From contig CAKQJJ010000051.1 of NCBI GenBank assembly GCA_934247335.1, positions 1 through 8,253 on the forward strand: a stretch of 8,253 bases of DNA, read 5' to 3'. Below the pieces are notes generated by a model. The model was not told the DNA's origin. It ran no database searches and saw nothing but the letters and a program-made list of their open reading frames with translations. A program made the position numbers and the translations under genes. Of the stretch, positions 1 through 6,476 are shown one piece after another. How positions within the stretch are numbered: position 1 is the first letter of the stretch; every line of letters begins with the position of its first letter. The stretch is from an uncultured Clostridia bacterium (GTDB lineage Bacteria; Bacillota; Clostridia; Christensenellales; Pumilibacteraceae).

Positions 1-2
1 GC

Positions 3-965
3 TTCAACCCGCAAACTCTGCCCGAGGACGTCGTTATTCCCGAAAAAATAGGCGGCAAAGCGGTGGTTGAAATAGGCCGGCTTGCCTTTTCCGAATGCGA
101 AACGATAACGTCCGTTTATATTCCGGACAGCGTTAAAGAAATAGGCAAAAACGCTTTTTACCGCTGCCAAAAGCTGAAAAAAGTAACGCTCCCCGAAGGG
201 CTTAAAAGAATAAGCGAATACTGTTTTTCCACCTGCCGATCGCTTAGTAGCATAAATTTGCCCGATTCCGTCGAGACGATCGGGGAATACGCCTTTTCGG
301 GCAGCACTTTAAGAGAGATAAAGCTGCCGTCGTCGCTGAAAAGCGTCGAAGCCTACGCTTTTACCTCTTGCAAATATCTGAAAGCCGCAATTCCGGACGG
401 CGTGACGCTGGGCATTTTTGCTTTCCACTGCTCTTCCGAAAGTGTTCCGACTTCGAGCAACAGCTTTACGTTTACGGAGAAAACGATATCGGGCAGCTAC
501 GTCTTCGGCGAAAGCACGCAATACGTTTCGTTTTTCCCCGCGGAACAACCGAACGAACAGATGAATGACGGCAATCAACAAATTTATACTTTTTACGGCT
601 GCGAAACGGGTTACGACGGCAAAGCGCCGTACGTAATTTCGGTTCCGCTTGTGAAAATAAGCGCCAATCTCTATTCGTTCCCCGTAGAGTGTCAACCCGC
701 GTTTAAAAGAGCCGTATTCCCCGTGCAACCGCCGTCACGCTACGGCTATAAGTTTTGGGGATGGAGCACGACGAAAGGCGCAACGAAAGCAGATTTTACC
801 AAGCTCGCCTCAGAAGACATACAAAACGATGACGGCACATGGGAAAAACACTATTACTACGTCAAATCGAAAGGCGACGAAAAGATAGCCGTACCTCTCG
901 GCACCACGCTGTACGCCGTGTGGCAGGAGCTTGACGAAAACGGCAGCGTACTCATACCGGTGTAA
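3..965 (+). CDS. BspA-like leucine-rich-repeat surface protein, 5' truncated by window edge
   Basis: The reading frame is open from the left edge to a TAA at 963-965, giving 320 visible residues. The first visible residues (FNPQTLPEDVVIPEKIGG) align with residues 54-71 of the complete paralogue at 1738-2877, so roughly 50 N-terminal residues, including any signal peptide, probably lie outside. The GTG at 63 falls inside this aligned region and is not the start. Visible domains: about four to five LRR_5-type repeats with the pattern AFxxCxxLxxVxLPxxVxxIG in roughly the first 130 residues, a Ser/Thr/Tyr-rich beta-like middle, then a Listeria-Bacteroides repeat (Flg_new/InlB B-repeat type) with YGYKFWGWSTTKG and PLGTTLYAVW. 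Such proteins are usually exported and surface-attached and are linked to adhesion or protein binding; that role is family knowledge and no ligand can be read here. The next plus-strand gene is its paralogue. No clear terminator follows; repeats begin about 75 bp downstream. Confidence 0.88.
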   Translation, partial: FNPQTLPEDVVIPEKIGGKAVVEIGRLAFSECETITSVYIPDSVKEIGKNAFYRCQKLKKVTLPEGLKRISEYCFSTCRSLSSINLPDSVETIGEYAFSGSTLREIKLPSSLKSVEAYAFTSCKYLKAAIPDGVTLGIFAFHCSSESVPTSSNSFTFTEKTISGSYVFGESTQYVSFFPAEQPNEQMNDGNQQIYTFYGCETGYDGKAPYVISVPLVKISANLYSFPVECQPAFKRAVFPVQPPSRYGYKFWGWSTTKGATKADFTKLASEDIQNDDGTWEKHYYYVKSKGDEKIAVPLGTTLYAVWQELDENGSVLIPV

Positions 966-1038
966 GCAACGTAATTTATTTCTGCGTAAACAGCAAAACT
1001 TCGTAATCCACGGACGGAGAAATGTTTATAAGAGATTT

Positions 1039-1115
1039 GCGGGCGAACGCGGTTTATTCCTACCACTCTCCCGTTGCCTCGCCCCAACCCGTAGGGGAGA
1101 CATGTGGTCTCCTGC
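1039..1115 (+). repeat. 77-bp direct repeat, copy 1
   Basis: This segment matches 1550-1626 at a constant offset of 511 bp. The first 34 bases are identical (beginning GCGGGCGAACGCGGTTTATT) and the full 77 bp differ at about 7 positions by eye. Its right end contains a small hairpin (GGAGAC, loop, GTCTCC). Short open frames cross it, but they have no RBS and consist of repeat sequence, so it is treated as non-coding. Confidence 0.85.
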
Positions 1116-1149
1116 CACCACGCCGATACAAAACGCCGGCAATTACAAT

Positions 1150-1200
1150 CCCTCAGACGCCTGACGGCGCCAGCTCCCTTTGCTCAAAGGAGCCTTTAAA
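1150..1200 (+). repeat. GC-rich hairpin repeat module, copy 1 (plus orientation)
   Basis: The module begins CCCTCAGACG, passes through GACGGCGCCAGCTCCC and ends GGAGCCTTTAAA. The segment 1173-1193 can form a stem (GCTCC, bulged C, TTTG paired with CAAAGGAGC). It resembles the module at 6037-6087, and the one at 1483-1535 in inverted orientation: all share a CCCTC...GTC/GACG half, a CCACCTC/CCAGCTC hinge and a terminal hairpin followed by CTTTAAA. Function unknown; it is probably an intergenic repeat family of this genome. Confidence 0.65.
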
Positions 1201-1244
1201 TTCGGTTTATTTGTACGAAGACAAAAGGTATTTTTCAATTGTAT

Positions 1245-1265
1245 GGGAGGGGTTCCCCCCCTCCC
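1245..1265. repeat. Perfect 8-bp G/C hairpin
   Basis: GGGAGGGG at 1245-1252 pairs exactly with CCCCTCCC at 1258-1265 around a 5-base loop. No T-run follows on either strand, so it is not a standard intrinsic terminator. It lies 10 bp left of the inverted-repeat element and may belong to the same intergenic repeat cluster. Confidence 0.6.
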
Positions 1266-1275
1266 GCCTCATAAT

Positions 1276-1443
1276 TGTAGGGACAGACGTCCTCGGCTGT
1301 CCGATCGTGGTTTTAAGCAAAAGCAAGTGATATTTATAAATAGGATAATTTCGTTTTGACATACACTAATAACTTCTTTCGTAGGGCGGGGGCTCGCTCC
1401 CGCCGCCGTTCTATTCGGACAGTCGGGGACGCCTGTCCCTACA
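1276..1443. repeat. 168-bp element with 29-bp terminal inverted repeats (MITE-like), copy A
   Basis: The left end 1276-1304 (TGTAGGGACAGACGTCCTCG, then GCTGTCCGA) is the reverse complement of the right end 1415-1443 at 26 of 29 positions. The interior is non-coding and A/T-rich, with a second hairpin near the right end (GGCGGG at 1385-1390, CCCGCC at 1399-1404). A second copy lies at 5865-6035: the right end of copy A, reverse complemented, is identical over 29 bp to the left end of copy B, and the interiors share AAAAGCAAG, GGATAATTTCGTTTTG and GTAGGGCGGG in the same order. No transposase and no clear target-site duplication are visible, so mobility is an inference. It could instead be an extragenic palindrome family acting at RNA level. 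Confidence 0.75.
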
Positions 1444-1482
1444 GTGAGAATTGTTTCGTTTCAGCACAAACTTTTGACTTCT

Positions 1483-1535
1483 TTTAAAGCCTCTCACTCC
1501 GTGAGAGGTGGCACGATTTACCGTGACGGAGAGGG
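1483..1535 (-). repeat. GC-rich hairpin repeat module, copy 2 (inverted orientation)
   Basis: Read on the minus strand this runs CCCTCTCCGTCACGG, then GTGCCACCTCTCAC, a hairpin, and GAGGCTTTAAA, matching 6037-6087 and more loosely 1150-1200. The hairpin is perfect: CCTCTCAC at 1490-1497 pairs with GTGAGAGG at 1501-1508 around a 3-base loop. In this intergenic region the module flanks the inverted-repeat element on its right, about 40 bp away. Confidence 0.7.
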
Positions 1536-1549
1536 CATATCGCTGGTGG

Positions 1550-1626
1550 GCGGGCGAACGCGGTTTATTCCTACCACTCTCCCATTGCCCCGTATCAACC
1601 CGTAGGGGAGACCTGTGGTCTCCCGC
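1550..1626 (+). repeat. 77-bp direct repeat, copy 2
   Basis: Second copy of the segment at 1039-1115, in the same orientation and 511 bp downstream. Its right end forms a perfect stem GGGAGACC / GGTCTCCC around TGT. The pair of repeats brackets the hairpin modules and the 168-bp element in this gene-free interval. Confidence 0.85.
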
Positions 1627-1638
1627 AGCCATTCCATT

Positions 1639-1668
1639 CTGACACTCGAAAACTCCCATTCCTACAAT
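1639..1668 (+). promoter_or_regulatory. Candidate sigma-A type promoter for the LRR lipoprotein gene
   Basis: CTGACA at 1639-1644 and TACAAT at 1663-1668 are separated by 18 bp; each matches the consensus hexamer at five of six positions. Transcription would start near 1675, leaving a 5' leader of about 60 bases. A second TACAAT at 1710-1715 has no good -35 partner. The promoter sits immediately right of the 77-bp repeat. Assignment is by eye only. Confidence 0.4.
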
Positions 1669-1737
1669 AAATACATTCCCCCTCATCCAAAAAAAGCATA
1701 AAAACCATTTACAATAAATTTTAAAGGAGATACCATT

Positions 1738-2877
1738 ATGACAAAAAAATTATTCTCAACGTTACTCGCCGCAACGCTCGTCCTCTCGCTATGCTTTTCG
1801 TTTCTTGCATGCGCGCATAACGCGGATACAGCCGACAAATATCCTTACCTTACATACGAAATAGACGAGGAAAGCAACACGATTGCAATAACCGGCTACG
1901 ATGCAAAAACAATACCCGACGATCTTGTTTTGCCCGAAGAAATAAACGGCGTTGCCGTGACAAAAATCTCCAGACGTGCTTTTGAAAATTGTAAAACGAT
2001 TACGTCGGTAATCGTGCCGGACAGCGTTACCTACATTGCCGGCGGAGTTTTCGCCGGTTGCAACTCGCTGAAAAAAGCAACTCTTCCGGATGACCTTCAA
2101 ATAATTCCGGGCAATCTGTTTTCCGGTTGCACTATGCTGGAAGAAGTTGTTCTGCCGAAAAAGGCAACTAAAATATTACAAGGCGCTTTTTGCGAGTGTA
2201 TAAGCCTTAGCCACATTATACTGCCCGACGGTCTTGAAACCATAGGAAGGTGGGCGTTTGAGATATGTCCCAATCTTTCGGTTGTCATTCCTTCAAACGT
2301 GCAACTGGAAACCGAAGCCTTATCGGCAGCTTCATTGGACGGCACGTATAAAGGGTCCGCCAGCATAATAGTTGACGACACCATTTCCCCCGCTTACCAC
2401 GCTTTCGTGGGTATGACTATTTACGCTTCTTTCAAGGAAGCCCCCGATTCCTGGTATTTTGATGCCTCACTCGCTGGGTTCGAGAACTGGCGAGCCTCTT
2501 GGACTTCATCCGACGGATACAAAGTTTTTTACGGCTGCACGCTTAAAGCAAACGACAACGGCGAAAAATACGTCTACTCGGTTCCTGCGGAAAAATACGA
2601 ATATACGAAATTCGGAAAATCGTACACTTATTATTCCATTCCACATAAAGCTTACGATACCAACGCGCCTTACCGCGACGGCTACGCTTTTCTCGGTTGG
2701 ACTACGACCGAAGGGAAAACAACGCCCGACTATACGAATGTAAAGACAATAAGCGTTTGGGAAAACGGCACGTTCAACGGCACCGCTTTTGCCGGCGAAA
2801 TCGCGGATTCGGACGAAGAAGAAATTATTTCTCTCGGCACGACACTCTACACAGTGTGGCAAAAACTTCCCGATTAA
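1738..2877 (+). CDS. BspA-like leucine-rich-repeat lipoprotein with C-terminal Listeria-Bacteroides repeat
   Basis: Predicted cell-surface lipoprotein of 379 residues. The start is supported by AAAGGAG at 1723-1729, 8 bases before the ATG. Residues 1-24 form a signal peptide (positive MTKK, then a hydrophobic stretch) ending in a lipobox-like FLAC, with Cys25 the expected lipidated residue. Residues about 68-185 contain around five LRR_5-type repeats (AFxxCxxLxxVxLPxxLxxI). A beta-rich, aromatic middle follows (about 205-300), and residues about 311-376 form a Listeria-Bacteroides repeat (DGYAFLGWTTTEG ... LGTTLYTVW). It is a clear paralogue of the gene ending at 965, collinear along its length, including the FYGC motif in the middle. 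Family members are linked to adhesion or protein-protein contacts at the cell surface; the partner is unknown. There is no LPXTG sorting signal, so membrane anchoring by lipid is the likely mode. It converges on argS, with terminators between. Confidence 0.9.
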   Translation: MTKKLFSTLLAATLVLSLCFSFLACAHNADTADKYPYLTYEIDEESNTIAITGYDAKTIPDDLVLPEEINGVAVTKISRRAFENCKTITSVIVPDSVTYIAGGVFAGCNSLKKATLPDDLQIIPGNLFSGCTMLEEVVLPKKATKILQGAFCECISLSHIILPDGLETIGRWAFEICPNLSVVIPSNVQLETEALSAASLDGTYKGSASIIVDDTISPAYHAFVGMTIYASFKEAPDSWYFDASLAGFENWRASWTSSDGYKVFYGCTLKANDNGEKYVYSVPAEKYEYTKFGKSYTYYSIPHKAYDTNAPYRDGYAFLGWTTTEGKTTPDYTNVKTISVWENGTFNGTAFAGEIADSDEEEIISLGTTLYTVWQKLPD

Positions 2878-2896
2878 ACGAAAGCAATAATTAAAC

Positions 2897-2932
2897 AAAA
2901 AAGCCGTTTTCATTTTCGGGAGCGGTTTTTTA
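2897..2932 (+). terminator. Intrinsic terminator of the LRR lipoprotein gene
   Basis: Beginning 20 bp after the stop codon, AAAAAGCCGTTTTC can pair with GGGAGCGGTTTTTT, with several G-U wobbles and a loop ATTTTC, ending in a run of six T (2926-2931). The core CCG/CGG is strong and the outer part is A-T pairs, typical of a Firmicute terminator. Confidence 0.7.
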
Positions 2933-2936
2933 TATC

Positions 2937-2968
2937 AAAAAAGCCGAGGGAAACAAACCTCGGCTTTT
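2937..2968 (-). terminator. Intrinsic terminator of argS (possibly bidirectional)
   Basis: A perfect 11-bp stem, AAAAGCCGAGG at 2939-2949 with CCTCGGCTTTT at 2958-2968, around an 8-base loop. Read on the minus strand it lies 17 bp after the argS stop and ends in six T (complement of 2937-2942). The plus strand also shows TTTT, so it may back up the preceding terminator in the other direction. Confidence 0.85.
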
Positions 2969-2985
2969 ATAATACTTTTTGTCGT

Positions 2986-4674
2986 TTACATTTTTTCGGG
3001 CGCGTTGAGAAGAATGAGATTAAGTCCGGTTTTAAGAGTTGCTTCCACCGCCTTTACAAGCGTAAGCCTCGTAAACGCCACGTCGTCGGCTTCGCCCAGA
3101 ATGCGGCTTCCGACATAGAATTTATTGAAAGCCTGCGCAAGGTCTATCAAATAGCGGCTTACCATACTGGGCTCGTACTTGTCGAGCGCATTCAGTACCG
3201 TCGGATAGAACGCGTCAAGCAGTTTGACCACCGCAAAAGCGTCGCCGTCGCACAGCACCGAATAATCGATTTTGCCCTTGATATCCTTTGCTTTTTCGGC
3301 AATCGAGCAGCATCTTGCGTGCGTGTATTGCAGATACGGACCGGTTTCGCCGTCGAAGGACAGCGCCTTGTCGAGCGAGAACGAAATGTCTTTTATTCTG
3401 CCGCCCGAGAGCGCGCCGAACACGACCGCGCCTACGCCCACGTCCTGAGCGGTTTTCTCTTTATTTTCGAGATCTGGATTTTTTTCATTGATGATTTCAA
3501 GCGATTTATTAACCGCGCTGTCCAGCACGTCGCTTAAAAATACGACGTTGCCCTTTCTGGTGGACAGGCTGCCCGCGCCTTCGAGGCTGACCATTCCGAA
3601 CGGAACGTGAACGCAGTCTTTCGCCCATTCGTAGCCCATGAGTTCAAGCACTTTGAAAAACTGCTTGAAGTGCAGGTTCTGCTGATAGGCGACGACGTAC
3701 AGGCATTTATAGAAGTCGTAAGTATTTTTGCGGTAGACGGCGGCGGCAAGGTCGCGCGTGGCGTACAGCGAAGTTCCGTCCTTTTTGAGAATAAGACAGG
3801 GCGGCATGCCGTATTTTTCAAGATCGACCACCGACGCGCCTTCGCTTATCGTAAGCAGACCTTTTTCTTTGAGCCTGTCGATAATCGGCTGCATTTTATC
3901 GTTGTAAAAGCTTTCGCCGGCATAGCTGTCGAAGGTTATGCCCAGACGATCGTACACTTTTGACACTTCTTTAAGCGTTATGTCCTTGAATTTATGGAAA
4001 ATGGCAAGCGCTTCCTCGTTTCCGTCCTCTATTTGCTTAAACCAGTATCTGCCCTCGTCTTCGAGTTCGGGATTTTTTTCGGCTTCGGCATGGAAACGAA
4101 CGTACAAGTCGAGCAGCGCGCGTATATTGCGCTTTTCGATGTCCTCGTCGTCGCCCCATTTTTTATAAGCCACGATGAGTTTTCCGAACTGCGTACCCCA
4201 GTCGCCGAGATGGTTTATTCCAACGGCGTTGTAGCCGCAGTATTTGTACATGCGGTAGAGCGAGCCGCCTATCGCGGTGGTGAGAAGATGACCTATATGG
4301 AAAGGCTTGGCAATGTTTATCGACGAATAGTCGAGGCACACGGTTTTACCGTTGTTTTCAAGCGGCGGCAGCGTAAAATTATTATTAACCAAGGCGCCGA
4401 TTGCGTTTTTCGCTATTATTTCGCGGTTGAAATAGAAATTGAGGTAGCCGCCTGCCACTTCGGTTTTGTCGATGAGCGGATCGGGCAGCATATTTTCTTT
4501 CAGTTTATTTGCTATTGCGGGCGGAGCCATGTGCAGTTTTGCCGCGAATTTGAAGCATGGCAGGCACAGATCGCCGTTTTTTTCGTCCTGAGTGGGCGCA
4601 AGTGCGGCTAAAATCTCGCCGTTGTCCAATTCGTCGCTTTTTATAAGATTTGCTACGACAGATTTATAGTCCAT
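2986..4674 (-). CDS. argS: Arginyl-tRNA synthetase
   Basis: Class I aminoacyl-tRNA synthetase that charges tRNA-Arg with arginine using ATP in the cytoplasm. The 562-residue length is normal for the family. Residues 1 to about 90 form the ArgRS N-terminal (Add-1) tRNA-recognition domain. The catalytic Rossmann core follows, with SSINIAKPFHIGH (HIGH at 126-129) and the family-typical GINHLGDWGTQFG (about 152-164). The KMSKS equivalent is the degenerate STRKG (371-375), as in most ArgRS. The helical DALR anticodon-binding domain covers about 445-562 and ends LILLNAPEKM, close to the family's usual terminus. The start has AAGGAG at 4680-4685, 5 bases upstream and overlapping the stop codon of ychF, so the two are probably co-transcribed and perhaps translationally coupled. 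No truncation or missing motif is seen. Confidence 0.97.
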   Translation of the reverse strand: MDYKSVVANLIKSDELDNGEILAALAPTQDEKNGDLCLPCFKFAAKLHMAPPAIANKLKENMLPDPLIDKTEVAGGYLNFYFNREIIAKNAIGALVNNNFTLPPLENNGKTVCLDYSSINIAKPFHIGHLLTTAIGGSLYRMYKYCGYNAVGINHLGDWGTQFGKLIVAYKKWGDDEDIEKRNIRALLDLYVRFHAEAEKNPELEDEGRYWFKQIEDGNEEALAIFHKFKDITLKEVSKVYDRLGITFDSYAGESFYNDKMQPIIDRLKEKGLLTISEGASVVDLEKYGMPPCLILKKDGTSLYATRDLAAAVYRKNTYDFYKCLYVVAYQQNLHFKQFFKVLELMGYEWAKDCVHVPFGMVSLEGAGSLSTRKGNVVFLSDVLDSAVNKSLEIINEKNPDLENKEKTAQDVGVGAVVFGALSGGRIKDISFSLDKALSFDGETGPYLQYTHARCCSIAEKAKDIKGKIDYSVLCDGDAFAVVKLLDAFYPTVLNALDKYEPSMVSRYLIDLAQAFNKFYVGSRILGEADDVAFTRLTLVKAVEATLKTGLNLILLNAPEKM

Positions 4675-4683
4675 AAATTCTCC

Positions 4684-5772
4684 TTACACGTTGAAACGGA
4701 ACAACACGACGTCACCGTCTTTGATTACGTAGTCCTTGCCTTCGCTGCGAACTTTGCCGTGTTCTTTTGCCGCGGTCATCGAACCGAGCGACACGAGGTC
4801 GTCATACGAAACTATTTCGGCGCGGATAAAGCCTTTTTCAAAGTCGCTGTGAATTTTTCCGGCTGCCTGCGGCGCTTTGGTTCCGTTTTCGATGGTCCAG
4901 GCGCGCACTTCTTTTTCGCCCGCGGTGAGATAACTGATAAGTCCCAAAAGCGCATAGCCGGCTTTTATTATTCTGTCCAGTCCGCTCTCTTTAAGACCGA
5001 GGTCTTCGAGGAACATGGGGCGCTCTTCTTTGGGAAGCTGAGCTATTTCCGCTTCGACTTTGGCGCAAATTTCGATTGCGGTTGCGCCCTCGGCCGCCGC
5101 GTATTTTTCCACGCGGTGAGTGTATTCGTTGTCGCAGCCTATCATTTTTTCGCTTATGTTGCAGCAGTATATTACGGGCTTGCTGGTAAGCAGGAAAAAG
5201 CCTTCCACCTGTTTTTTCTCGTCGTCGGTGAGAGCCATGGTGCGGATGCACTTGCCCTGTTCGAGATGAGTGTACAGTTTTCTTAAAATTTCGGCTTCTT
5301 CGATATAGGATTTTTCGCCGGTTTTTACGTATTTTTCCGCTTTATCCAGGCGTTTTTTTACCACTTCCATATCGGACAGAACGAGTTCGAGATTGATGGT
5401 TTCGATGTCGCGGATGGGGTCTATCGAGCCTTCGACGTGAATAATGTCGGGGTCCTCGAAACAACGCACGACGTGCACGATTGCGTCCACTTCGCGGATA
5501 TGCGACAGGAATTTGTTGCCCAGTCCTTCGCCGGCAGCCGCGCCCTTTACGAGACCGGCTATGTCCACGAATTCCAGAACTGCGGGAGTGATTTTCTTGG
5601 TGTCGTACATTTTGCCCAGAACTTCGAGTCGTTCGTCGGGAACGGCAACGACGCCCACGTTGGGTTCGATGGTGCAGAACGGATAGTTTGCGCATTCCGC
5701 GCCCGCGTCGGTTATTGCGTTGAACAATGTACTTTTGCCTACGTTAGGTAGACCAACTACGCCTAATTTCAT
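4684..5772 (-). CDS. ychF: YchF/OLA1-family ribosome-associated ATPase
   Basis: Obg-family P-loop NTPase of 362 residues, the usual length; family members bind ribosomes, prefer ATP over GTP and influence translation and stress responses. Visible motifs: P-loop GLPNVGKS (7-14), switch I region NYPFCTIEPN (29-38), G3 DIAGLVKGAAAGEGLGN (70-86), and NISE (205-208) at the G4 position in place of the GTP-specific NKxD, consistent with the relaxed or ATP specificity of YchF. Cys33 lies in the PFCTIEPN segment that carries the redox-sensitive cysteine of the E. coli homologue. An alpha-helical insertion covers about 120-190, and the TGS domain occupies about 279-362 (LISYLTAGEKEVRAWTI to VVLFRFNV). 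The ATG is preceded by GAAGG at 5781-5785, 8 bases upstream. It is the first gene of a likely ychF-argS operon; no convincing promoter was found just upstream, where repeats dominate. Confidence 0.96.
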   Translation of the reverse strand: MKLGVVGLPNVGKSTLFNAITDAGAECANYPFCTIEPNVGVVAVPDERLEVLGKMYDTKKITPAVLEFVDIAGLVKGAAAGEGLGNKFLSHIREVDAIVHVVRCFEDPDIIHVEGSIDPIRDIETINLELVLSDMEVVKKRLDKAEKYVKTGEKSYIEEAEILRKLYTHLEQGKCIRTMALTDDEKKQVEGFFLLTSKPVIYCCNISEKMIGCDNEYTHRVEKYAAAEGATAIEICAKVEAEIAQLPKEERPMFLEDLGLKESGLDRIIKAGYALLGLISYLTAGEKEVRAWTIENGTKAPQAAGKIHSDFEKGFIRAEIVSYDDLVSLGSMTAAKEHGKVRSEGKDYVIKDGDVVLFRFNV

Positions 5773-5864
5773 TTATATTACCTTCTTTTTTAATTGTTTT
5801 TATTGTTTAAGGAGAGATTTTTACGTTTAGCGAGTAGTTCGGATGCAAACGCGCGTTCTCTGAC

Positions 5865-6035
5865 TGTAGGGACAGGCGTCCCCGACTGTCCGATTGTGAT
5901 TTCAGGTAAAAGCAAGAACCATATTTTTAATCGGATAATTTCGTTTTGCCACAGACTAACGACCTCTTATCGTAGGGCGGGTGGCTTGCTCCCGCCGCAA
6001 TTCTATTCGGACAGCCGAGGACGAAAGTCCCTACA
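5865..6035. repeat. 171-bp element with 29-bp terminal inverted repeats (MITE-like), copy B
   Basis: The left end 5865-5893 (TGTAGGGACAGGCGTCCCCG, then ACTGTCCGA) is the inverse of the right end 6007-6035 at 24 of 29 positions. The left end equals the reverse complement of the right end of copy A exactly. The interior is collinear with copy A, including AAAAGCAAG, GGATAATTTCGTTTTG and an internal hairpin (GGCGGG at 5976-5981, CCCGCC at 5991-5996). It lies between ychF and the DUF1846 gene, about 90 bp upstream of the ychF start, so it could contain or displace the operon's promoter. No transposase and no obvious target-site duplication are visible. Confidence 0.75.
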
Positions 6036-6036
6036 A

Positions 6037-6087
6037 CCCTCTCCGTCGGCTGACGCCGCCACCTCTCCCGAAGGGCGAGGCTTTAAA
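6037..6087 (+). repeat. GC-rich hairpin repeat module, copy 3
   Basis: Begins one base after the right terminal repeat of copy B: CCCTCTCCGTCGGCTGACGC, then GCCACCTCTCCCGAAGGGCG and AGGCTTTAAA. It matches the reverse complement of 1483-1535, with a gap in the first half, and resembles 1150-1200. All three copies in this window are near an inverted-repeat element. Function unknown. Confidence 0.7.
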
Positions 6088-6126
6088 GTGCGTCCACAAA
6101 ACATACCTTAGCACAAAAGTTTTTTG

Positions 6127-6150
6127 CTTACTTTTTTTCAAAAAAGTAAG
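6127..6150. repeat. Perfect 11-bp A/T-rich inverted repeat
   Basis: CTTACTTTTTT at 6127-6137 pairs with AAAAAAGTAAG at 6140-6150 around two bases. On the minus strand the stem is followed by CAAAAAAC rather than a T-run, so it is a poor intrinsic terminator. It sits at the boundary between the hairpin module and the repeat array, and might mark the end of the array unit or weakly terminate minus-strand transcription from the DUF1846 gene. Confidence 0.5.
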
Positions 6151-6152
6151 GA

Positions 6153-6429
6153 CAACCGGTGATTTTGCAAGGCATGAGCGTACTATCTGTACGTGATTGC
6201 CGCACGTAAACCCCTGATCGGCGTAAATAAGGACGAAGAGTGCTGCGATATAAGGCAGCCGGCGAGCATCCGCCGAGGGCGCATAATACGTAAATAAGGG
6301 CGGAGAATCGTGCGTATTCGGGCAACCGGTGATTTTGCAAGGCTTAGGGAGTGTAAATAAACGGAAAGAGTGGTGCGGATTTACACAGCTGGCTCATACG
6401 CGAGACGTGAGCGTACTATCTGTACGTGA
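6153..6429. repeat. Interleaved repeat array: three 41-bp units plus two pairs of exact 21-22 bp repeats
   Basis: Three 41-bp units lie at 6222-6262, 6289-6329 and 6352-6392 with no length change between them (pattern GTAAATAAGG.CGAAGAGT, then .GTGCG, then CAnCCGG). By eye units 1 and 2 share about 30 of 41 positions and unit 3 shares about 26-27 with each. A 21-bp exact repeat (CAACCGGTGATTTTGCAAGG plus C) occurs at 6153-6173 and 6323-6343. A 22-bp exact repeat (starting TGAGCGTACTATCTGTACGT) occurs at 6175-6196 and 6408-6429. Several small hairpins are possible, including GTGTAAAT / ATTTACAC at 6351-6358 and 6379-6386. Minus-strand frames crossing it have no RBS and are taken as non-coding. 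Nature unknown: an intergenic repeat family or a structured RNA. Confidence 0.75.
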
Positions 6430-6476
6430 CCGTCGAGCGGAAAGCACGCAGTGTAAAGACGTGCCGCTATTTGCGT

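Noticed and set aside
63..965. GTG at 63 as start of the first LRR protein
   Set aside because: The frame is open further upstream to the window edge, and the upstream residues align with the paralogue, so the gene simply begins outside the window.
931..1686. Short open frames in the first intergenic region (931-1164, 1022-1330 plus strand; 1411-1686 minus strand)
   Set aside because: They run through repeat modules and hairpins, lack ribosome binding sites, and give proline/arginine-rich translations typical of non-coding GC-rich repeats.
966..1737. tRNA, riboswitch or integron attC site in the repeat-rich intergenic region
   Set aside because: No T-loop GGTTCGA-like sequence, no recognisable riboswitch core and no attC-type core sites were seen; the hairpins belong to dispersed repeats.
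5794..6340. Open frames 5794-6111 and 5981-6196 (plus) and 6128-6340 (minus)
   Set aside because: These are read-throughs of the inverted-repeat element, hairpin module and array. The minus-strand frame repeats residues only because the DNA repeats are translated; no RBS supports them.
6222..6392. CRISPR array
   Set aside because: There are only three units, they are diverged, spacing is 26 and 22 bases, spacer-like segments share repeats with other places, and no cas genes are present.
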